This document shows positions 23,601 to 35,600 of a stretch of 64,000 nucleotides of DNA, piece by piece. Both the position numbers and the translations under genes were made by a program. The stretch covers positions 784,781-848,780 of the forward strand of contig NW_024104356.1 in NCBI RefSeq assembly GCF_003945595.2, read 5' to 3'. The stretch is from Pipra filicauda. Taxonomy: Eukaryota > Chordata > Aves > Passeriformes > Pipridae. Positions within the stretch are counted from its first letter, which is position 1. Each line of letters opens with the position of its first letter. The notes beneath the pieces were generated by a model. That model worked only from the letters and a program-made list of their open reading frames with translations. It was not told where the DNA came from and ran no database searches.

Positions 23601-26600
23601 TTAAACCTGGGGCAGATAACCACCACGGGGCCCCAGGGCAGGCAGCGTGCTCCACTCCCACCCCATCCCCTCACTCACTTGGGCTCTTGCGCTGCTCTGA
23701 TGAGCTTGCAGGGGGTTGTCCCCTACACCCACCCACCTAGGGGTGAGACCTCTGCCCAGCCATGGGGTGCCCAGCCCAGGGCCCCCTGTGAGGCACAGAC
23801 ACTGCAAGCACTGCCAGGCTGCCGAGCCCGAGCTGAAACCCTGCCAGGGCCTCCTCTCCCCAGCGCCTGCCCCAGCAAGCCTTGGCACACTCTGGAGCAA
23901 AAAAAGAAGGGCGGCCACGCTGGCCCCAGGCTCTGCCAGTCTCCCTGCTGCCACGTGCCTGCTTTGCCTGCTGCCACAGGCATTGCCAGGCTGGGGATGG
24001 GGTAAGGGAGTTGCTTTGCTGGCAAGATGCTGCCTGGTGGGCACCATCGCGTCACACTTCCCAAACCTCTGGCTTGGACATGGCCCTGCTCCAGGTGACA
24101 TCTCAGTGCCCTTGCTACTCCCAGAGCCTAGTCATGGCCTAGAGCAGTGTGGCAAAGGACTGTGGCTGCCTGTCCAGTGCCCCTGCACCCATCCTCCTCA
24201 GGACAGGGTGAACAGAGATGGCGCACCCAGCTGCTTTCCTGGTGTCCAGAGAGCACAGGGTGGGAAGGGCTGTGAGTCTCCCTGGCCCCAGCAGATCGTT
24301 AAAGGTCCTAAGGAGGGACAAAAGTAGATGGTGACAGTAACAAGAGCTGCAAACGCACAGCCTTGGGCGCCCTGAGCCAAAGGCACATCTGGTATAACCA
24401 TCTCCGGGCGTGCAAGAAACCGCCCTGGCTGTGGCCAGGGAGGGAAGGCCCTCTGTACCGGGGGACCCTGGAGCCCTGGCTGGTCACGTCCCATCTGCCT
24501 CTCCCTCCCAGCAACCCTGCAAGTTCCTCTTCCCTGAAAGCTCCAACTCCAGGAGTCCCACGATGGCTGAGCTGCCCCAGTTTGTGCTGCTCAGATGTGG
24601 GATGGCCTGCAGTCAGCAATACTGGGGGACACAGCACCAAAATGGGGGGTGCCCTTACCCTCAGCTCAGGACCCCTTTGGTTTTGGCAGTGAAAGATTCA
24701 CATCCTGAAGCCCCTGGGTAGAGAGAGCCCCACACCCAGCGCAGAACAGGGTGTCCAGTCCCATCTAGCATCCCCAGAGCCCCACTCATGGCTCACAGTG
24801 GGGTGTCACTTACCAACTCATAGTTGACAGTGGGGGAGCAGGGGGTCACAGCCTGCAAGGAAGCAGAAGAGAGCCAAGATTAGTTCCTGCAGCCCCCTGC
24901 ACAGCATGGGGCATGGGAAAGGGCTGGGCTGCAGCATTCACCCCCCACCCACTCCCAAAGGCCCACCCAAGGGAGTGACAGGGTCACCCACAGCCGTTCC
25001 TGCCGTTCCAGGCAGGAGCCCAGGCAGCATCCCTAGGTCAAGGTTGGGCTTCCTGGGAATGGACTCAAGGCCATGGCAGAAGTGCCATTTATCCTTGGCC
25101 AGGGAGCCAGGACAGCCCCAGCCCAGCCCGGGTGGGCACGGCGGGCACGGCACAGCACAGCACAGCACAGAGTGGATGCCTGATGCCAAGAGCAGCTCCT
25201 GGAACAAACTGCAGCCTGGCCTCGTGAGCTCCTGCTGCCGCCAGCTGAACAGCCCGGCTATTGTTACCTTAATTACCAGCGGCAATTACTGACAATTAAC
25301 CTTGGGTTTTGCGTGCACCCCAGTCCGCCGGGAAGCAGCAGCATGCCAGGGTGGGAGAGGCAGCGCCTCGTTGGTGCCGGGGCAGCGGGAAGAGGTGCTC
25401 CAGCCCTGTGTTGGCCCAGAGATGCCAACAGTAGCTGGAGGGTGTGATTAGGGACACTTTGACCTCTACAAACCCCACCACTGAGTCCCTAGGAGCGGTG
25501 ACCACCCCCCCTTCAGCCATCCCCTGCCCCATGCCAGGATGGAGCCAAGACAGCAAACATCACCCAGGGGCTGATCCCCCACCATGGCAGCATGGGACCC
25601 CCTGCACCCCACTGAGTCTCTCCTGCCCTGGGCCATAAAAGAAGGATTTACCACAAGCACCCCATTTGGAGCACCCAAATCCCAGCCCATCCCAGACCCC
25701 ACAGGGTGATGGCCAGTGCCTGCTCCCCTCCCCGGCTGCCAGCCTGCTCTCATCCCCTCTCGCTGTTTTTTTCAGGGGTTCCGCCTGCTCGTGCTCCCTT
25801 CCCCTGTGCATTATTATTATGATTTTATTCTAATGCAGAAACGCTTCCATAAAAGGCCCCTTTCCCTGCCCCGCGGCGCTGGCCCCGCGCCAGCCTCCCT
25901 GGAATGTTCTCCGGCAGCGAGCCGCTGCTGCTGCGGACGGAGCTGATGAGGGCTGTGCCGTACCCTGCACCGTGCCCCGCACGCTGCCACACTCTTTCCC
26001 TGGGGATGCTCAACCAAGGGCCCCTGGCCCCCACCCAGTCTCAGCTCCAAGGCCAGTGATGGGGGGAGATGCACAGCTCCCCCACCACAGGAATGCTGGT
26101 CCCACAGCCAGGTAGGGTTCATGCCCACCCCTCCTCTGCTGTCGGCATGAGGAAGTTTGCAGGCTACAAACGCTCCTCTGGCTGGAAAAGCAAGAAAACT
26201 GGGGTGCCTGTGGTTGTATTTCCCTGTCCTAGTGGATTCTCTGATGTCTATATGGGCTTGTGGTCACCCAACACCAGTCTTTCCATCCACAGGAGACACC
26301 AACCCAGGTTATATGGCACTCTCATCCCAGAAAGGCAGTTTTAGGAGGACTGCAGGAATGTAAAGCTGTTTTCAGCTACCATCCCTCTCTCAAGTTTGGC
26401 TCAAACGTGCCCCCAGTTCAAGGAGAAGAGGCAAGACCCTGACCCAGTCAACAGACCACTTCTTAGAATTCCAGCTCCTGACCTAGAGGTGCAGGAGCAC
26501 CCCTCCTGCCCCATAGGACTGGCGAGAGTATCACTTCATACAGGACCGTGGCAAACCCCAGAACCGCCACCATCTCTGCCCTCAGGGATGCCTGCATCTC

Positions 26601-29600
26601 CCAGTGCAGGGGGTGGTGGGAAAGGCAGGGGGACCTGCACACCCCTGGTCCAGGCTTTGCCTTGCTGTGGCAGACACAGCAGCCTTTCTTCTCCCCCTCA
26701 CCGGTGTTTGCATTCCTGCCGGCTGGCCCCCGCCGCTGCGACCCCGCCGCCCGGCAGCCCTGCCCAAGAATGCGAGGAACGAGGCGCAGCAGGGCTGCCG
26801 CCCACCCCACCAGCCCCCCACGGCCCCCCACCCGGCCCCCCAGGTCGCAGCCCCATCCCTTCCAGCAGCCACATCCCACAAGCTTCTGCCTTGAGACCCG
26901 AGTTTTGCCAAGCAGAAAAATCAGTTTCCCAGTGAACAAGACCCTGTGGCCACGAGTGATGGGATTCCCTGATGTCTCATAAAGGGTTGGGCACACCCTG
27001 CAGCCTTCCGCTGGAGAGTGGTGATGGGCTCCCTGACTCATCTCCAGCTGTCACTATACCTAGAGATACCTGATACCCTTTAGATGTCCAAGACCAGAAT
27101 TAAACACCTGGCTGGCAAATCCCTGACAATCCCTAGCCATGCCACCACAGAGTATAGTAGCCCATGGGATCCCTCTTCCACCTAACCCTTCCAGCTGCAG
27201 CTCGGGGACTGACCTCTGCACCACATATTCCCAACAGGACTTCAGCACCATTTCACAAGCACTGAGCGAGGCTGGAGGAATGCAGATATCCACCACGTAC
27301 CCAGGGATGAGACACCTCAGAGCCTTCTCCATGCTGCAACCCCCGCTCACACCTCCTTCCCTCAACACCTCCTTCCTGTCCCTCCTCCTCCCTCAGCAAA
27401 ATAACCCTTGCACCCGTGGAGGTGCCCAGGGTCATTGCCAGGTCCTGCTCCAGCTCGAGCATCCCCATGAGTTGTAGCCTCAACCTGTAAGATGCCAGCA
27501 GGGCTAGGGGAAAACAAACCTCCATGGAGGGGCCCTGCGATTCAGGAACAGGCTGGATCAGTGCAGTAGTGGGCGCACTGGGGTCTCCCCAGCTGGGCTG
27601 CTGGAGCCGGGCAAGCGCTGGCCCATGGCCCACAGCATGGCCCGTCTGGCTGCCGGTGGGTGATCCAGGCCCATCTCTGACGCATATCCCTTCCTTTGGG
27701 TGGCGGTTTTTGTTTTTCCCTTCCCCAGGAGCTCCGATAAACATTCCGGAGCTGGCTGATATCCGGGCTGGTGCTGACCCTTACGATGCCGGGAGCAGAT
27801 ACAGCCACCTCAGCCCTCACACAGACCCCAGCACACCACAGACGCTTCCCATGGCCAGGCACTGAGATGCCAGCAAGCCTGCCCTGCTGGTGTGGTCAGA
27901 GTTGGAGACGTGCTGTCAAAAGGGACGCTCCAGCATCCTGGACCCTCCCAAAGTGAGCCAGCATCAGGCAGGCACAGCCCTCATTGCTCCACTACTCAGA
28001 AGGGATGTGGACCCCAAAAGAGGAAGCAAGGCACCCTACTCCCTCCAGCTCTGGTACAGGTTCCCCTGCCCAATCCACTCTGTGGGCTGGAAATGCAGTT
28101 GCCAAAGAGTGTAGTGACTCAGTGGCCAGATTGGCATTCCATGGGACAAGGCTGGGTAACATCAGGGCCAGCTCAGCCCATGTCACCCCACATCATGGAG
28201 TCCAACATCACCCCTCAAGGGACCAATTTCTCCCTAGCAAGTTCACCTCAGCTTTGTGCCAGTCTTGCCCCAGCTGGGCTGTTAATCACCTCCCCATGCC
28301 CCCCACGACTTTCTGCTCACCCCAAGACCCTGCCCCTGGTAAGCAGGGGCCCAGGGACAGCCATGGACCACAGCAACTCCCTCAGCCATCCCCAGGGCCC
28401 TTCCCCTACTTTCCAGTCCCTCCAGCCCTGACACAGCCACCAAGCCTTGCCAAGTCCCATCTTAGCCATGGTATGGGGCAGAGTGTGAGCCACCATCGGG
28501 AACCTCACAGCAGAAGACACTTTTAAGTGACAGGTTGGGACCAGCAAACTGGGGATGTTGGGGAACATTTTTCCCTCTCCAGCACCCCTGTTCCCCCCTT
28601 CCCTATGTGACAAGCCGCAGCATCCTTCCCCCCTATCAGGCATAAGGGACTATGGGGTCCAGGCTCTGGCCACCCCCCTGCCCTTCACAGGGGTCAGGTA
28701 CCTCCTGCCTACACCATGTGCTGCCTGTTCCTGCCCTCACATTTTTTGCAGCTCTGGCAAAACTCCTGTTTATGCAATACGTCCCCGGTAGGAGGACGGC
28801 ATGTTTCCATCCACGCCCCTGCCCTCCCCCCGCCCCACCGCCCCAGCTCCACCCTGCCCAGCACAGCCCCCGTGTGCCAGGAACAGGGCAGCCACGCAGA
28901 GCCCCAGCCCTCTGGCATGGGGGTCTCAGGGAGGAGGCAGCACCCCAGCACCACACAGCCCCTCTCTGACCCCACCAGCACTCAGGGGCTCTGCTGCTTT
29001 TGGGATTTCTCCCATCGGGTGGGGATAACTGGCAGATGCGCCGAAGGGCCAGGGAGCGGTTTGGCCAGTAGCTCAGGGTGAGTCATCTGGGCTGATGCTG
29101 GGGCACAGAGGTCTCACCGCTCCCAGGCTTCCCTCCGAGAATCCCCAGCCCTCCCTGCAGCTGGGCCAGGGACTGTCACTGTGCCACCCCCTCCATACCT
29201 GGATGCAGCCCCCATGCCAGGGCAGGTTGCTCTGTCCCTGCATTGCCCAAGAGATGCAGGGAGGATACCAGGGGGCAAAGAGCTATCCAGGGATGTTCCC
29301 TAAGCTGGGACAGATGCTATCTCCTCTGTCTCTTCCTCGGTATGTCCCCGAGGAGCCGCCCTGTGGCCCATCCCCGCCAGGAAGGCGGCAGCAAGATCAG
29401 GACAGAGGTTACCCGGTACATATAGCCCTGCAAATCAGGGATGAAATACCACAGAGGACACCAGCTGTTCCACCCCACAGTGGCCCTGGGGGCCACCACT
29501 GGCACCCCAAGGCACTCTGGGACCCATGGCACACTGGGAGCGTGATAGCTCCCAGCAGCCCATGGATGGCCTGGCCAGCAGCCCTGGCACAGGGACATGG

Positions 29601-32600
29601 GACAGGACAGGGAAAACAACATACAGGGAAACTTCAAGGGGTTGCGATGGAGGCAGCAGCACCAAAATAGCCCTGGTTTCAACCCAAATAAGGGCAGGTC
29701 CCGGCTTTGGGGTGGTTTGAGCAATCGGCCCCAGTGTTGCCAAGTGCAGACTAGGGGAAGGGGGAGAAAGTTGCATCCTTGAGCCTGTTTGGAAGGAAAA
29801 AGGGGTTTTCAGGGGTCAGGAGGGAGACAGAGGTGCCTCCATATAACCAGGACAGGGTCTGGCCCCACTCTGCCTGCAGGGACTGACTCGGCACAGGGCC
29901 GGCAACAGGCAGGGATATGCTGTGCTCCAGTGCCTAAAAAGGCAACATCTGGAGGCAGCAGGTCTGGATCCGGCCCCGCAGGCCAGCACGCGCCTGCCTG
30001 GCTCTGGCCCCACAGCCCCAGCCCTGTCCTGCTCTGCTCTGTCCTGCTCTGCCACCAGCACCCACTCATGGGTGCTGCCACCCCACTGTGGGGACACCCT
30101 TCACCCCAGTCCTGTGGGGACCCTACATCCAGCCTAAGGGAGAGCATGGGGTCACTGGCCCCCCGCACCAGAATCCCCCAAAGGAGAGTGCAGGGATCCC
30201 CCCACCCCCTCATCAACTCCCCAGAGCCAAACTGGGCAGCAGGATTGGCCAGGGAGCAGCTCTGGCACCAGGGATTGGCTGGCAACAGAGTAACAGTGGG
30301 ACCACCTGGGACAGACTCTGCTGCAGGGGGGTTCACCAGGACTGGTCTGTGAACAGGTTGTTACATTGGGTTGGTCAGTGCATGGATTCTTACATGGGAC
30401 TGGGCAGGAATTGGATTCTCAACTGAGGCTGGTAAGTGCATGGATTCTCACACAGGATTGGCCAGCACGTGGACTCCTACACGGGATTAGTTACTGCACA
30501 GATTCTCACACAGGACTGGCCAGCATATGGATTCCTACATGGGATTAGTTACTGCATACATAGGATTGGTCAATACATGGATTCTGACAGCTGACTGGTC
30601 AGAGCAGTGATTCCCATGCAGGACTGGCAAGAGCAGTGATTCCCATGCAGGATTGGTCAGAGCAGTGATTCCAGCACAGGACTGGCCAGTGCACAGATTC
30701 TCACATGAGACTGATCAGCACATGGATTCTGACATGGGATTGCTTGGAGCACGGTCATTCCTGTGGGATTGGCCAGCACACAGAACTGTCAGCAGTCTAT
30801 GCCCCATCCTGAGCACAGTGTGATCCTGTCCCACAGATCCCCTCTGCCAGGCTGGTGGAACACCAGGCAAGCCCCTTTCCTGTGCACAGAGACCCTACTG
30901 CAGGTTTTGGGTCGCCTTAAAGCATCCGGGGCACCTGCCAGTGCCCACACGTCTGTGACCCACGTCAAAGGAGTGGTCAAGGTGCCAAAATAAACCTTGG
31001 CTGCTCCAAGGGATCTATGTCCCCACAGCACCAAGCCCACTCGTGAGGGAAAGGTCCAAAGCAGATGGAGATGGGGTCAGTGCTGTGTCCTCACCCTGAA
31101 TATGCTGCCAGGAAACTGAAATGATGAGCAGCACCTCCAAAACTGGTGTTCCCCATCTGTAGTGTTGAAGAGGTGAGGGAATAGGAGGGGGAAGTGGACA
31201 TGGAGCCACTTCCTCCTCCCCAGGGACTGTACTTGGGGCTGCTCTTTTCCCTGTGTCCCAATATGCAGTAGGGAAGCTTCAATGCTGATCAGGGGCTGCC
31301 AGCACTATGATGGGATGCCCTGGGTATGGGCTGCAAGAAGCCAGGGACCAGATAGTGGCAAAGAAAGCAGGAGAGTGGCCCAGGGCCAGAAGCAAATGGA
31401 CCCCTCAAGTCGGAACCCCAAAAGTAAGCCCCAAGACTCAGCACCCTCCCCAGGGTGGGCAGCAGCCTCACAAAGCAGCACCCTGCTCTTCCTGAAACAG
31501 CAAGATCACTAATGAAGGGGCTTCGTTAGAAAGGGTGCAAGCTGGAGGCTCACTTTCTACAGATCCACTTTCCCTGGGGGTAGCTTCAGACTCCAGGCAG
31601 GATAAACGTTGTCCTCCCAGTGCCACCACACTGTGGGTACAAGAGGTGCCCGCTTGGTTGCCCCCCAAAACCACCCAACTCGAGGTGCCATGCGTACCCA
31701 GGGGGCGTAGCCACTGTCACCTCCTGTCCCTGCCAGCTGTCCCAGCACCCACACTGGGGTCACGGGTCCCACAACTGGGGCTGACGCCAGCGCTGAGTGG
31801 GCTCAGGCGCCCGGGAACGGAGCACTTCTCTTTTTTTTCTTGTTTTCCCCTTAAACTCAAGCGGGTTGATGCCTCCCTCGCTCGGCCGTTTCCTCTCCCA
31901 GAAGCACAGCCCAAAAACATCTGCGCCGGGACCTGCCCTGACGGAGTTAACCCTCTGCGGGCCCGGCGGCGCCGAGGGGCCGGGGATCCCTGCCGGGGGG
32001 GGAGGCGCGGGGGGGCTGGCACCCGCCGACACCTCGCCACTCATTAACTCGGGGTTTAACCATTGACGGTTCCGCGGCGGGACTGGGCAGGGGGGTTAAC
32101 CCGTGGGCTGCCAGGGTGTCCCGGCCCAGGGGCTGCCCCCACCGTGCCCCCCCCCCGCCCGGGTGACAGGCGCCCAGCATCATCCCCTCGGCTGCGGGGC
32201 GGGAGCGGGGTGCCGGGGGCGGACCCCGGTTTCCCGCGCAGCCCTCGCTCCCCGGGGACGTGTCCCTACGCACTTCAGGGGAGGGGGGGGGGACGCAAAC
32301 TCCAGCGCCTGTGTGTCCCCCTCGGGGGCACCCTGAGAGACACCGGCCCCGGTGAGGCGGGGAGAGGGGCACGGGGGGCACGGACCCCCCGGAGCCGCTC
32401 ACAGGTCCTAGCCGGCAGCAAACCGGTCCTCACCCCCTCCCCAAATCATCCTCCCTGCGAGCACCGCATCGCCTCTTCCAAGGACCCCCGGCCCCCCCAG
32501 GCCCCCTCTGGTGACCGACAACTGCGGACCCCCCAACACGGGGGGGCAGCACCCCCCCAACCACGCGCCACCCCATCACCGCTCGGATATCACGCGTGGC

Positions 32601-35600
32601 CCCCGCCCCCTGGAGAGATGACACCGCCTGCAGCACCCCCCTCCTGCCCCGGGGGTCTGAGGACCCCTGTGCCCTCGCCGCCCCCCCGTACCTGGTTCAT
32701 GACGCTCCCGAAATCCATCCGGGGTCTCGCCTGCCTACATCCGAGAGGGACGGCACCGCAGCCTCACCTGGCCCGGGGGGCGCGGGGGGCGGCCGGAGGG
32801 GCCGGGGGGGCAGGCGGGAGCCCGGCGTCGCCCGGGCGGGCAGGCGTGAAGGCAGACTGCAGGCAGAGCCCCCCTCCCTCCCCGGGCCAAGCCTGGAGAA
32901 GGAAGGAAGGAAGGAGGGAGGGAGGAGGGAGGGGAGGGAAGGAGGGGGAGAGCCGAAGGGTTTCGCTCCCCGCAAGCGGGACCCCGGCGATGGAGGGGCG
33001 CAGGGGGGTCCCGCCGGCTCCCCGCTCCCCTCCGCAGCCCCGGGGCGGCCGGGGGCTGGGGAGCCCGGGGGCGCCGGCCCCGGCCTTGGGGAGGAAGGGT
33101 GTCCCGGATGACTTTTTCCACCGCTCCCCTCCCTTCCCTCGCTTCTTCTCCCTCTTTCTTCTCCTCTTCCCTCTCTCCCCAGCTGCACGGCGCGCTCCAA
33201 GTCCGGCCCCGCACCGCTCCCCTCGCCTCCCCTAAAAACGCCCTTAAAGGCAACCGGGAACCTGACTCGAGCGGCTGGCCCTGGGGCGGGGGTGCCGGCA
33301 ATTGGACAGACGACCCCCCCCAAAAAAAAAATTACCCCCCACACCTCCCCCACCTCCCCCTGCAAACTCCTCGCACCCCGTGCCGAGGGGCCACGGCGGG
33401 CGGCGGGCGCAGCGGGGTCGGGCCCTTATCACCCCGTGTGACGACACCGGCGTCCCTGTGCCCTTGGCGGGGGGGTGGCAGGGACCGGTGTGTGGGGCCC
33501 TTCTTGGGGCCTGCCTGGCACCCCCTGGCACAACTTGGTCTCCCCCTGCCACATGCGGGACAAAGTGCCCAATTAATGGTCCTCGGGTGTCCTGCACCCC
33601 CAGTGTTGAGGAGGACGTGAAGATTTATCAGCCCATCTCTCAACTAAAAACCAAAGCCAAAATGCTGGAAAAGCCCCGTCTGTCCTTCAGCATGTGGAGC
33701 CATGCCAGTCCCCCCTTGCCTGTCCCAAACCTGGAGTGTGCCCAGCATCCCCCTGGCTTTCCTCCCATCTCCCTTCCTCCTTCTTCCTCCTTCTCCTCCT
33801 CAGGGGCTGCATGTTTATGTATGGTGCCCCGGTCTCCCTGGCCATCCCTGGGGCAGCCCAGCCCCAGCCTTGCTGTACTCAAATGCAAGTGCCGGGAAAA
33901 CACAGGGCAAAGAGGGGAAAGCCCACCAGCAGTGGCCCAGAGAGTGGCGAGCTGGCCAGGGAGGCAGCGAGCCAGGCACCCGGCCCAGTGCTGTTGACAT
34001 TTTCTCACCCAACGCCTCCCCATTCCTGTTTGCGTTTCCGTCCTCAAGCCATGGGCTCAGCCAAAAGGCTGGAGCTGGCTCTGCCGGAGCAGTGAAGGAC
34101 CCCAACACCCCTCCTACCTTGCTGTCCCCCTCAAAAGTCACCAGGGAGGGGTTTTTGGCAAACGGTTCTCCCTTTGGAACCTTCCAAAACTCCTGTAAGG
34201 GGCCCCATCCCTGCGAGTACACTCCGAGTCCAGGAGATCCTTCCCAGCCCCTCCATGCCTCAGTTTCCACAGCAGCCCAACAGTGCCATGGGATGGGAAC
34301 ACCAACAGGCACTGTGGAGCCTTCCCACTGCCAAGGACAAAGCGCCAGAGCCCCAACATCTCTGGAGAGTACCTCCTCACCCCCTTCCCAAGCAAGCACC
34401 AGCACCTCTGCCCTCCCCAGCACCCAAGGGCACAGGGCCAGATCCCAACAGCCACCACTCTAGGGACAAAACCCCATGGCCAGGATCCACTGACACCCCT
34501 AAACAAGTCCCACCAGCACAATAGCCCACAAAAAGCAGGCATCCCAAAAAGAGAGGAGTGCTCCAACTAGGATGGAGGGCCAATGAACATCCTGCACCAG
34601 CAGAACACAGCTCCAGACTCCAGCTCAGCTCCAGCACAGATCCCTGCACAGATCCCAGAGCCCCAGTTCCTTGGGGGGCGGCCACAGGATGGCTCCCAGG
34701 CCTGGGGAAACACCAACAGCAGAAGAGCTAGGGCCAGATGGGAAAGTATCAGCAACTGAACAGGATGGAAATGAGTGGGTGAGCGAAGGGCACTGATAGC
34801 ACGTCCCTGTCCCATGAGGGCAATGACAGGAGCTGTCCCCTGAGGACATGACGTGTCTCGCTCACAGGACACAGCCAGAGAATTCCTGACAACATCTCTG
34901 AACTCCAGCCACCAAAATACCTCCCAGAGCCATTGGGTCAAAGTGCCAGTGGGAGCAGGTCCAGCAGTCAGCAAACTGGCTGCAGTGAGAGGGTCCTCCC
35001 AGGACGCCCAGACAAACCACCCCCCACGTAAACCAGCTCCTCCACAACCCAAAACAAACACTCTTGAGCATCACCACCACAGGTGTCAGCAGAAGAAGGG
35101 AGACCTGGGGACCAGAAACCCAGATGGGGGTCATCTCCGGAGATGAAAGCACACAGGAGATGAAGCTGCCATGTGGAGTCTGTAGAGCCTCTCTTGAGCC
35201 AGATCTTTCAGCTGTTTTGGGATCAGTACTGCTCCCTTGGAGGAAGCTGGGGGTTCCCAGGGTCCCAGCACCCTTCCGAGGATAGGTCCCAGGAGGGGTG
35301 ACCATGGTGGGTGCAAACTGGTCTAGGAAAGGAAAAAATCATTGGGAAACGAGGCAGGCCTGGACCCTGCCTCCCACCATGGCAGGGCTCTGGGAAGCTG
35401 GATGCAGCTCTGGGAGCTGCCGAGGAGGGAGGCTGGTGGTCTCTGCCGCCCCAGCTGTCACCTCCCGTGCCAGCTCTGGCCAGTGCTCACCAGTGCAGTG
35501 AGTGTGGCCAGTCTCAGCATCCCATCTCCCCTGCCCACCCTCCCTTTGCAGCACCCGGAGGGTGCAGAGAAGGGCCCCAGCTCCTCTGAGCAGCCGAGCC

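Larger units (their letters stand above)
24853..32691 (-). other. TNS1: TNS1 intron between canonical first exon and AVTPC exon
   Basis: It holds a short (CAGCA)n run at about 25150-25171, a TAATTA-rich block (25257-25300), a CArG box (25847-25856) and a 29-bp minisatellite (about 30.24-30.79 kb). No coding exon was recognised. Confidence 0.7.

Noticed and set aside
32063..33235. Plus-strand open frame of 390 codons over the TNS1 CpG island
   Set aside because: Stop codons are rare in such CG-rich DNA; the translation is Arg/Pro/Gly-rich and overlaps the minus-strand first exon.
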